Positions 5,760 through 11,225 of a stretch of 11,225 nucleotides of DNA are shown piece after piece. The stretch is from contig NZ_JAHACR010000124.1 in the NCBI RefSeq assembly GCF_018375725.1, forward strand, positions 1 through 11,225, given 5' to 3'. The DNA is from Burkholderia sp. GTDB lineage: Bacteria > Pseudomonadota > Gammaproteobacteria > Burkholderiales > Burkholderiaceae. Below the pieces are notes generated by a model. It saw only the letters and a list, made by a program, of their open reading frames with translations. It made no database searches and was not told where the DNA came from. The position numbers were made by a program, and so were the translations under genes. The first letter of the stretch is position 1. Each line of letters starts with the position of its first letter.

Positions 5760-6653
5760 TTATCCTGTCCGTCGACGCCCGTTCCCCGGCCTGACGATAT
5801 CGATGAATGCGTCGAAATCCGCATCCGCCAGGCCCATCGCCGCGCCGAGCCGCAGCACTTGCTGGACGGTCGCCAGGACCGGCATGACCGCGCCGGTCTC
5901 GCGCGCGGCGTCGGCGATCGCATCGACGTCCTTCTGGAATGTGCTCATCGCCCCGATCGATGCATGTCCGCCCGATGTCATGCGCGGCACGAACGTCTGC
6001 AACAGCGCCGAGTCCGCCCAGCCGCCGGCCAGCGCCTGTGCAAGCCGCGCGGCATCGATGCCGCTCGCCTGCGCGAGCCCGACCGCCTCGGCGATCGCCG
6101 TCACGGTCGCGGTCACGATCGCCTGATTGCACAGCTTCGCGGTCTGCCCGGCTCCGGCTTCACCCATGTGCGTGATGCGCGCCGCATATGCATCGATCAA
6201 CGGCCGCACCGCGTCGAGATCGGCCGCCCGACCGCCCGCCATCACCGCGAGCGTGCCGGCCTGCGCGCCCGGCACGCCGCCCGATACCGGCGCATCGACC
6301 CAGCCGACGCCCTGTTCCGCGGCGCGCTGCGCGTAGGTGCGCGTCACGCCCGGCGGAATGGTCGAATGATCGACGATGCGGCGCACACGGCGCGCAGCCG
6401 TATCGCCGCTCAACAGACCTTCCGGGCCGAACACGACGTCGCCGACCGCACGCGCATCGAGTACGCACATCAGCACCGTTTCGACGCGTTCGGCCAGTTC
6501 GCGCGGCGTGTCGACGACCCGCGCGCCCTCCGCCTCGAGCGCCTCCGCCTTCGCACGCGTGCGATTCCACACGCTGACCTGATGGCCTGCAGCCAGCAAA
6601 TGCCGAATCATCGGCACCCCCATCAATCCCGGTCCGCAAAATCCGACTTCCAC
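5760..6653 (-). CDS. NAD(P)-dependent beta-hydroxyacid dehydrogenase family reductase (tartronate semialdehyde reductase / 3-hydroxyisobutyrate dehydrogenase-like)
   Basis: 297 residues from a GTG, within the usual 290-300 of the family, which interconverts beta-hydroxyacids and semialdehydes. Seen: Rossmann dinucleotide motif GFCGPGLMGVPM (4-15); the substrate-binding signature DAPVSGG (120-126) with GTLAVMAGG (133-141); the catalytic lysine segment GAGQTAKLCNQ with Lys173 and Asn176; and KD at 241-242 in the C-terminal helical domain. WNRTRA follows the second beta strand; the Arg after Asn could favour NADP, but this is weak. The GTG at 6653 is preferred because GGAGG and GAGGGG lie just upstream and the protein then begins right at the first beta strand; an in-frame ATG further upstream would add a disordered leader. 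The gene is divergent from dodecin. Ureide catabolism genes nearby make a tartronate semialdehyde reductase role possible, but 3-hydroxyisobutyrate or an unknown semialdehyde fit equally. Confidence 0.88.
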   Translation of the reverse strand: MEVGFCGPGLMGVPMIRHLLAAGHQVSVWNRTRAKAEALEAEGARVVDTPRELAERVETVLMCVLDARAVGDVVFGPEGLLSGDTAARRVRRIVDHSTIPPGVTRTYAQRAAEQGVGWVDAPVSGGVPGAQAGTLAVMAGGRAADLDAVRPLIDAYAARITHMGEAGAGQTAKLCNQAIVTATVTAIAEAVGLAQASGIDAARLAQALAGGWADSALLQTFVPRMTSGGHASIGAMSTFQKDVDAIADAARETGAVMPVLATVQQVLRLGAAMGLADADFDAFIDIVRPGNGRRRTG

Positions 6654-6677
6654 GATGCCCCTCGCCTCCGATATGGG

Positions 6678-6706
6678 TTGAACTTGCCGCCCATCATACC
6701 TATCAC
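6678..6706 (+). promoter_or_regulatory. Candidate dodecin promoter
   Basis: TTGAAC (6678-6683) and TATCAC (6701-6706) are spaced exactly 17 bases, each with four of six consensus matches. They lie in the 131-base divergent gap between the reductase and dodecin, giving a leader of roughly 70 bases. Confidence 0.4.
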
Positions 6707-6784
6707 TCAAGAAAGAAGCCGGACGCATTCCGCACCCGATTGCGCTCGGGCCCGCGACCCAATTCGACACATGAGGGAGGCATC

Positions 6785-6994
6785 ATGAGCGACCACATCT
6801 ACAAGCTGATCGAACTGACCGGCTCATCGCGCGAATCGAGCGACGACGCGATCCGCAACGCGATCGCGAAAGCCGCGGCGACGCTGCACAACCTGCACTG
6901 GTTCCAGGTCACGGAAACGCGCGGCCACATCGAAGGCAACCAGGTCGTCCACTGGCAGGTCACGCTCAAGGTCGGCCTGCGCATCGACGACTGA
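6785..6994 (+). CDS. Dodecin, flavin-binding storage protein
   Basis: 69 residues, the standard size for this family. Dodecins assemble as hollow dodecamers that bind flavin (in bacteria usually FMN), buffering free flavin and protecting it from photochemistry. Seen: the beta-alpha-beta-beta fold with HIYKLIELTGSS (4-15), the helix DDAIRNAIAKAAATL (20-34), HNLHWFQVTETRGHI (35-49) with the flavin-stacking Trp39, and the last strand VHWQVTLKVGLRI (55-67). The ATG at 6785 is fixed by GGGAGG (6775-6780), four bases upstream. It is a single-gene unit, divergent from the reductase and separated from the LysR gene by 222 bases that include a strong hairpin. Confidence 0.94.
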   Translation: MSDHIYKLIELTGSSRESSDDAIRNAIAKAAATLHNLHWFQVTETRGHIEGNQVVHWQVTLKVGLRIDD

Positions 6995-7034
6995 TCGCCC
7001 GCATCAACGTCACATCTGGTCACCACGCCCGCAG

Positions 7035-7063
7035 GGCGCGCCGCGCATCGTGCGCCGCGCGCC
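7035..7063 (+). terminator. GC-rich hairpin downstream of dodecin
   Basis: GGCGCGCCGCGC and GCGCCGCGCGCC flank a five-base loop and pair over 12 positions with one C-C mismatch. It lies about 40 bases after the dodecin stop. No T run follows, only TGTGCGCGTTGTC, so it could be an assisted terminator or simply a GC-rich palindrome. Confidence 0.35.
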
Positions 7064-7127
7064 TGTGCGCGTTGTCTTCGCGCCATGCTCGACGCCGCGC
7101 CGCCGGCTGCGTGCGGGTATCCGTCCC

Positions 7128-7163
7128 TTGACGCTGTTTTTCTGCCATATTAAAAAACATATA
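7128..7163 (+). promoter_or_regulatory. Candidate promoter/operator of the LysR gene
   Basis: TTGACG (7128-7133) is followed 17 bases later by TAAAAA (7151-7156). Overlapping it is ATAT-N8-ATAT (7147-7150 and 7159-7162), a short dyad within the only AT-rich patch of the gap and of roughly the length of LysR-type T-N11-A sites. It could be an autoregulatory operator. ACATATA recurs at 7157-7163 and 7190-7196. Confidence 0.4.
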
Positions 7164-7216
7164 CCCATCCCTCCCCTCGATCAGCCTGGACATATAAACG
7201 AAGAAACGGAGTCATC

Positions 7217-8146
7217 ATGAGTCAGCAACGCGAGGCGATCGACACCTACCTCTTGCGCGTCCTGCACACCTTGTTGATGGAACGCAGCGTGACGCGCGCG
7301 GCCGTCAAGCTGAACCAGTCGCAACCGGCGATCAGCGCCGCGCTGCGCCGCCTGCGCGACATCACCGGCGATCCGCTGCTGGTGCGGGGCAAGTCCGGCA
7401 TGGTGCCGACCGAATACGGCCTGCGGCTGCTCGAACCCGTGCAGAATGCGTTGCGCGAAATCGAGCGCATCCGGTTCCAGCAGCACAGCTTCGACCCGGC
7501 GACGTCGATCCGCTGCTACCGGATCGGCTGCCCGGACTACCTGAACGTGCTGTTCGTGCCGACCGTCGTCGAACGCTTCCGGCAAGCCGCGCCGAATGCA
7601 ACGCTCGAGTTCCACTCGCTCGGCCCCGCATTCGACTACGAGCTCGCGCTCGAGGACGGCAAGCTCGACATCGTCGTCGGCAACTGGCCCGAACCGCCCG
7701 AGCAGCTTCACCTGTCGAACCTGTTCGTCGACGAGATCGTCTGCCTGATGAGCAATACGCATCCGTTCGCGAAGCGCGGCACGCTCACGCTCGATCAGTA
7801 TCTGAACGCGCCGCACCTCGCCCCGACACCGTATTCGGTCGGCCAGCGCGGCGCGATCGACGTGCACCTCGCGCGCGAGCGGCTGAAGCGCCACGTCGTC
7901 GTCACGCTGCCGTATTTCAACCTCGCGCCCTACGTGCTGGTGAAATCCGATCTGATCTTCACGACGACGCGCCTGTTCGCCGACCACTACGCCAGGTTCC
8001 TGCCGCTCACCGTCGTGCCGGCACCGCTCGACTTCCCGCCGATGCAGTACTACCAGCTCTGGCACGAGCGCTGCCATTACTCCGACGAAGTGCGTTGGCT
8101 GCGCGGTCTCGTCGCCGAGGCGACCCGCACGCTGATCGAGCAGTAA
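7217..8146 (+). CDS. LysR-type transcriptional regulator (NodD/NahR-like subgroup)
   Basis: 309 residues, typical LTTR length. The N-terminal winged helix-turn-helix spans about 8-65, with LLRVLHTLLMERSVTRAAVKL then NQSQPAISAALRRLRDITGDPLLVR; the DPLLVRGKSGMVPTEYGLRL stretch is diagnostic of the family. A linker helix (about 68-92) leads to the periplasmic-binding-protein-like effector domain from about residue 99 (RCYRIGCPDYLNVLFVPTVVERF). The overall pattern, with GPAFDYELALEDGKLDIVVGNW, resembles the NodD/NahR subgroup. The ATG at 7217 has GGAG six bases upstream. It is transcribed in the same direction as uraH-puuD, 336 bases upstream, so it is a plausible regulator of urate catabolism with a urate-type effector; this rests on position only. 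Classic LTTRs are more often divergent from their targets. Confidence 0.93.
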   Translation: MSQQREAIDTYLLRVLHTLLMERSVTRAAVKLNQSQPAISAALRRLRDITGDPLLVRGKSGMVPTEYGLRLLEPVQNALREIERIRFQQHSFDPATSIRCYRIGCPDYLNVLFVPTVVERFRQAAPNATLEFHSLGPAFDYELALEDGKLDIVVGNWPEPPEQLHLSNLFVDEIVCLMSNTHPFAKRGTLTLDQYLNAPHLAPTPYSVGQRGAIDVHLARERLKRHVVVTLPYFNLAPYVLVKSDLIFTTTRLFADHYARFLPLTVVPAPLDFPPMQYYQLWHERCHYSDEVRWLRGLVAEATRTLIEQ

Positions 8147-8157
8147 AACTCTGCCGC

Positions 8158-8199
8158 GTCGGCGAGCGCCCGCGCAAGCACGTTGCGGCGCTCGCCGAC
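8158..8199 (+). terminator. Long perfect hairpin immediately after the LysR gene
   Basis: GTCGGCGAGCGCC (8158-8170) and GGCGCTCGCCGAC (8187-8199) are a perfect 13-bp inverted repeat starting 11 bases after the stop codon. The 16-base loop can itself pair (GCAA with TTGC). No T run follows. It probably ends or stabilises the LysR transcript and insulates it from uraH. Confidence 0.5.
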
Positions 8200-8350
8200 A
8201 CGCAGCATGCGCCGCGTCGTCCGACGCCTTTCACGCACGAATCGTATGCGGCGCCGATGCCGGTTCGCGCGACCGGGCCGCCGTCGACAGCCGTTCATGC
8301 GCAGCGCATTATCTTCGCTATCGCTCGCACTGCCGCGCCAGCGCCCTTTT

Positions 8351-8356
8351 TACAAT
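8351..8356 (+). promoter_or_regulatory. -10-like element upstream of uraH
   Basis: TACAAT preceded by a T run (five of six consensus), with no -35 match at the proper distance (8328-8333 reads CACTGC). The absence of a -35 would suit an activator-dependent promoter such as a LysR target. Confidence 0.35.
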
Positions 8357-8482
8357 GCCAGCACGGCGCTCGCGTCAACTCGCCGACGGGTATGCAGCCA
8401 CGTCACGTGGAGCCTCGATCCGCCGCACCGACCCTGGATCGGGCCGCCGCCGAACCTCGCATCAACACAAGGACAATTGCGA

Positions 8483-8836
8483 ATGGGCAAGCTCACTACC
8501 CACGTACTCGATACGGCGCACGGCCGCCCCGGCGCCGCGCTCAAGGTGGATCTCTATGCGATCGACGGCGACACGCGCCGCCCGCTCAAGACCGTGCTGA
8601 CCAACAGCGACGGCCGATGCGACGCGCCGCTGCTCGAAGGCGCCGCGCTGCACGCCGGCGAATACGAACTCGTGTTCCACGCAGGCGATTACTTCGCCGC
8701 GATCGGCGTGAAGGTCCCCGAACCCCGCTTCGTCAATCGCGTCATCCTGCGCTTCGGCATCGCCGACCCGCACGCCCACTACCACGTGCCGCTGCTCGTG
8801 TCGCCGTGGTCGTACAGCACCTATCGCGGCAGCTGA
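8483..8836 (+). CDS. uraH: 5-hydroxyisourate hydrolase (transthyretin-like)
   Basis: 117 residues, standard for HIUase. It hydrolyses 5-hydroxyisourate, the unstable product of urate oxidation, to OHCU. Seen: the N-terminal family motif LTTHVLDTAHGRPG (4-17) with the active-site His7, the loop NSDGRCDAPLL (41-51) with the conserved Arg45, and the C-terminal signature YHVPLLVSPWSYSTYRGS (100-117) with His101 and the terminal YRGS. No signal peptide is present, so it is cytoplasmic. The ATG at 8483 is set by AAGGAC (8469-8474), and the protein then starts directly at the first family motif; the frame is open 300 bases upstream but that part is not protein-like. puuD follows 57 bases later, so substrate and product steps are encoded together. 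Confidence 0.96.
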   Translation: MGKLTTHVLDTAHGRPGAALKVDLYAIDGDTRRPLKTVLTNSDGRCDAPLLEGAALHAGEYELVFHAGDYFAAIGVKVPEPRFVNRVILRFGIADPHAHYHVPLLVSPWSYSTYRGS

Positions 8837-8893
8837 CGCCGTATCGGCGCCCCGTATCACGCACGACAACGATCACAAGACTGGAGACGCTTC

Positions 8894-10087
8894 ATGGAAG
8901 GCTTTATCACCGACTGGCTGAATCTTGCGCTGCGCTGGCTGCACGTCGTCGCCGCGATCGCATGGATCGGCGAGTCGTTCTACTTCGTCGCACTCGACAA
9001 CAGCCTGAAACCGCCCGCCGATGCCAACCTGCGCAAGCGCGGCGTATTCGGCGAGCTGTGGCACGTTCATGGCGGCGGCTTCTACAACATGCAGAAATAC
9101 ACGGTCGCGCCGCCCGAGATGCCGGAAGACCTGCACTGGTCGAAGTGGCCGTCGTACACGACCTGGATGTCGGGCTTCTCGCTGTTCTTCGTGCTGTACC
9201 TGCTCGCACCGAACACGTACCTGATCGACCGGAACGTGCTCGACATGGGGCCGGTCGTTGCGGTCGCCTCGGCGCTCGGCTTCCTGCTCGCGGGCTGGAT
9301 CGTCTACGACTCGCTGTGCCGGCTGCTCGGCACGAACGACCGCGTGCTCGGCGTCTGCGTCTGCCTTTTCGTCATCGCTGCCGCGTATCTCGCATGTCAC
9401 GTGTTCGCGGGGCGCGCCGCATACCTGATCGTCGGCGCGATGCTCGCGACGATCATGTCGGCGAACGTGTTCTTCGTGATCATTCCCGGCCAGCGCAAGA
9501 TGGTCGACAAGATGCTCAAGGGCGAAGAGCCGAACCCGATTTACGGCAAACGCGGCAAGCAGCGCTCGGTGCACAACACGTACTTCACGCTGCCCGTCGT
9601 GTTCGCGATGCTGTCGAACCACTACGCGATGACGTATGCGAACAAGGCCAACTGGATCGTGCTCGTGCTGATCATGCTGGCCGGCGCGCTGATCCGCCAG
9701 TTCTTCGTGATGCGCCACCGCGGCCAGCAACTGTGGTTCCTGCCGCTCGGCGGCATCGCGCTGATGGCGGCCGCGCTCGTGTGGACGCTGCCGAAGCCGG
9801 TCGCCTCGGAAGCACAGGCCGCGAATGCGCCGAAAGTCGCCATTCACGACATCATGCCGATCCTGCAGCAGCGCTGCGTCGCATGTCACTCGGCGAAACC
9901 GACGCTGATGGGCAGCGCGCCCGCCGGCGTGATGTTCGATACGCCCGACGAAGTGTCGAGGAACGCGCAGCGGATCTACGAACAGGCGGTGCGCCTGAAG
10001 GCGATGCCGATCGGCAATGTGACGCACATGACCGACGACGAGCGTACAAAGCTTGCCGCGTGGTTCGAGGGCGGCGCCACGCAATAA
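8894..10087 (+). CDS. puuD: Membrane urate hydroxylase with C-terminal cytochrome c domain
   Basis: 397 residues, matching the PuuD family described as an alternative to soluble uricase. It oxidises urate to 5-hydroxyisourate at the inner membrane and passes electrons to a fused heme c domain rather than to O2 with H2O2 formation. Seen: several hydrophobic helices (about 9-33, 92-106, 117-140, 150-171, 176-198, 228-245, 252-271, 280-299) including LRWLHVVAAIAWIGESFYFVALD, conserved GELWHVHGGGFYNMQKYTVAP (53-73) and NHYAMTYANKANW (242-254). After a linker (300-315) comes a c-type cytochrome domain with CVACH (328-332) and MPIGNVTHMTDDER (371-384), where Met371 or Met379 would be the distal ligand. 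GGAG seven bases upstream supports the ATG at 8894. It is co-transcribed with uraH and ends at a strong terminator. Confidence 0.95.
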   Translation: MEGFITDWLNLALRWLHVVAAIAWIGESFYFVALDNSLKPPADANLRKRGVFGELWHVHGGGFYNMQKYTVAPPEMPEDLHWSKWPSYTTWMSGFSLFFVLYLLAPNTYLIDRNVLDMGPVVAVASALGFLLAGWIVYDSLCRLLGTNDRVLGVCVCLFVIAAAYLACHVFAGRAAYLIVGAMLATIMSANVFFVIIPGQRKMVDKMLKGEEPNPIYGKRGKQRSVHNTYFTLPVVFAMLSNHYAMTYANKANWIVLVLIMLAGALIRQFFVMRHRGQQLWFLPLGGIALMAAALVWTLPKPVASEAQAANAPKVAIHDIMPILQQRCVACHSAKPTLMGSAPAGVMFDTPDEVSRNAQRIYEQAVRLKAMPIGNVTHMTDDERTKLAAWFEGGATQ

Positions 10088-10110
10088 ACCGGCGCGATTT
10101 GCTCTGCTCC

Positions 10111-10135
10111 CGGGCCCGCCGGCGGGCCCGTTTTT
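10111..10135 (+). terminator. Intrinsic terminator of uraH-puuD
   Basis: A perfect 20-base GC palindrome (10111-10130) folds as an 8-bp stem with a four-base loop and is followed by TTTTTCTTTC. It lies 23 bases after the puuD stop. Confidence 0.9.
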
Positions 10136-10313
10136 CTTTCCGCATCGCGCGGGCGCACGCTCTGCGGCACGCCGTCCGGCTGCCCGGTATTCGCACTATG
10201 CGAGCTTCCATCGCGCAACGCGCGTCTCGAATCGGCGGCAACGGTCGGCCCTTTCTCTTCCCGAAATGTGGCGATGTGCCGGGCCGTGCACACAAACCGG
10301 TGACGCAGCGCGC

Positions 10314-10338
10314 AAAGAAAAGCCCGCATCGCGGGCTT
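10314..10338 (-). terminator. Intrinsic terminator of alc-allA
   Basis: Read on the minus strand, AAGCCCGC (10338-10331) and GCGGGCTT (10327-10320) form an 8-bp stem with a three-base loop, followed by a U-rich tail (TTTTCTTTG). It lies about 48 bases past the allA stop. With the puuD terminator it insulates the convergent units; the roughly 180 bases between them hold nothing I can identify. Confidence 0.85.
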
Positions 10339-10385
10339 GGCTGGAAACGGGAGCCGGCGGCCAGGCCGACCGGCAAGCAGAACAA

Positions 10386-10898
10386 TCAGGCCGTCAATGC
10401 AAGCAGCGCCTCCGCGGTCAACCAGAGCGGTTCCGCCAGTTTCTGCTCATTGAGATTCAGGCCGTCGCCGCCGCGATCGACGACGATGAAGTCGCTGACC
10501 TCGCCGAGCGCGATCAGCGGATGATGCCAGACGCCTTTCGCATAATTGACGCCCTGCCAGCCATGCGTCACGAACGCGCGGATCTTCGCCGGATCGAGGT
10601 CGCCCGCCGGGGCGACGACGATGAGATAAGGCCTGTCGTTCAGCGGCACGAACGCCTGGCTGCCGAGCGGATGCCGTTCGAGCATGTTCACCTCGAACGG
10701 CAGCATGCGCGGCTGGCCGCGAAACAGGTTGACCAGCGGGCGGCCGCCTTCGTCGGCGACATCGACCTTCGCAAGATCGTGAAAGCGGATCGTCGTGCCG
10801 AGATTGATCGGGATCTGCTTCGCGCCTTCGGTTTCGATCACATCGCCAAACGGCGCGAATGCGTCCCGGGTCAGCGGTTCGATAGCGAGTGTCTTCAT
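10386..10898 (-). CDS. allA: Ureidoglycolate lyase
   Basis: 170 residues, standard for AllA. It splits ureidoglycolate into glyoxylate and urea, the last step of the allantoate branch in the cytoplasm. Seen: N-terminal LAIEPLTRDAFAPFGDVIE (4-22), RFHDLAKVDV (38-47), the cupin-core motif ERHPLGSQAFVPL (74-86), GVNYAKGVWHHPL (116-128) and FIVVDRGGDGLNLNE (137-151), all characteristic of the family. The ATG overlaps the alc stop codon as ATGA, so translation is probably coupled; no separate strong ribosome binding site is visible. The context with alc confirms the role. Confidence 0.96.
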   Translation of the reverse strand: MKTLAIEPLTRDAFAPFGDVIETEGAKQIPINLGTTIRFHDLAKVDVADEGGRPLVNLFRGQPRMLPFEVNMLERHPLGSQAFVPLNDRPYLIVVAPAGDLDPAKIRAFVTHGWQGVNYAKGVWHHPLIALGEVSDFIVVDRGGDGLNLNEQKLAEPLWLTAEALLALTA

Positions 10899-11225
10899 TG
10901 GCCGAGCGTCCCGAAAAGGCGCAGACGCGACACGCCGCCGTCCGGGATGATGTTCAGACGCACGTGCGTGACAGGCCCAAGCGCCGCCAGTTCCTGCTCG
11001 AAGCCGTGCTGCCTGTCCATCTGCAGCTTCTGCTCGCCGAGCAGCGTCGGCCAGAACATCGACTGCGTGATCAGCGAACTGTCGGTGCCCCCCACGACAT
11101 AGGCCGCCTGAATCGAACAGCGATCCGGGAAGTTGCCCTTGAAGTGCGCGGTGTCGATTTCGACCTTCCTGATCACGCCCGGCTGCGCGAGCGCGACGAT
11201 CGCCCAGTCGTTGCCCGGCTCGCGG
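10895..11225 (-). CDS. alc: Allantoicase (C-terminal part, N-terminus beyond window)
   Basis: The last 109 residues of allantoicase, which hydrolyses allantoate to ureidoglycolate and urea. The frame is open to the window edge, beginning REPGNDWAIVALAQPG; the family is usually about 330-350 residues, so roughly two thirds is missing. Seen: GNDWAIVALAQPGVIRKVEID followed by TAHFKGNFPDRCSIQAA, the family's most conserved block, and the C-terminal GPVTHVRLNIIPDGGVSRLRLFG, where the Arg of RLN and the DGGVSR loop are typical. A GTG at 11176 lies inside the conserved block and is not a start. The stop overlaps the allA ATG, so alc and allA form one operon read leftward. Upstream neighbours outside the window cannot be seen. 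Confidence 0.94.
   Translation of the reverse strand, partial: REPGNDWAIVALAQPGVIRKVEIDTAHFKGNFPDRCSIQAAYVVGGTDSSLITQSMFWPTLLGEQKLQMDRQHGFEQELAALGPVTHVRLNIIPDGGVSRLRLFGTLGQ

Larger units (their letters stand above)
8147..8482 (+). other. Intergenic region between the LysR gene and uraH
   Basis: 336 bases with no supported gene; the open frames that run through it lack a ribosome binding site and have an Arg/Pro-rich composition. It contains the 13-bp hairpin at its left end and a -10-like TACAAT at 8351-8356 about 127 bases before uraH. Otherwise I see nothing definite. Confidence 0.55.

Noticed and set aside
8183..8482. N-terminal extension of uraH by 100 residues
   Set aside because: The HIUase family motif starts right after the ATG at 8483, which has its own ribosome binding site; the upstream codons give Arg-rich sequence.
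8873..10084. A 403-residue open frame on the minus strand
   Set aside because: It is antisense to almost exactly puuD, with His/Arg/Val-rich composition. The plus-strand protein has conserved membrane and heme motifs.
8095..10524. An 809-residue open frame on the plus strand
   Set aside because: It overlaps the LysR end, uraH and puuD in another frame, crosses a terminator, and is Arg/Pro-rich with no motif.

Overview
The window is a high-GC (by eye mid-60s percent) chromosomal segment whose gene content, codon use and protein sequences look like Burkholderia sensu lato, most likely a Burkholderia cepacia complex type organism. The genus is inferred from remembered protein sequences, not from a search. 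No rRNA, tRNA, CRISPR array, insertion sequence or phage gene is visible. It reads as ordinary core or near-core chromosome, with few short AT-rich pockets that coincide with promoter regions.

Left part (1-4861), cell envelope. A class A penicillin-binding protein (PBP1A, mrcA) runs leftward off the window. Divergent to it is a rightward pair: a PspA/IM30 coiled-coil protein and a secreted, single-pass membrane protein with a TPR-like N-terminus and a Gly/Asp-rich tail. The mechanosensitive channel mscL follows with its own start region and a clean intrinsic terminator. Upstream of pspA lies a direct repeat, TTTAAG-N5-TTTAAG, that fits the PmrA/QseB-type response regulator box.

Middle part (4862-7216). 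A 163-residue protein of unknown function is preceded by an extended -10 promoter and followed by a hairpin. Next come a leftward beta-hydroxyacid dehydrogenase family reductase and, divergent from it, a dodecin flavin-binding protein.

Right part (7217-11225), purine/ureide catabolism. A LysR-type regulator, then uraH (5-hydroxyisourate hydrolase) and puuD (membrane urate hydroxylase with a C-terminal cytochrome c domain) run rightward. Converging on them from the right edge are alc (allantoicase, partial) and allA (ureidoglycolate lyase), which overlap by ATGA. Two back-to-back intrinsic terminators separate the two units. Together they cover urate to 5-hydroxyisourate to OHCU, and allantoate to ureidoglycolate to glyoxylate plus urea. 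The intermediate OHCU decarboxylase and allantoinase steps are not in the window. The reductase in the middle could in principle act on a glyoxylate-derived product (tartronate semialdehyde), but that is inference.

I see no convincing wholly new multi-gene system. The best leads are the PspA/membrane-TPR pair with its PmrA-like operator, and the unrecognised 163-residue protein.
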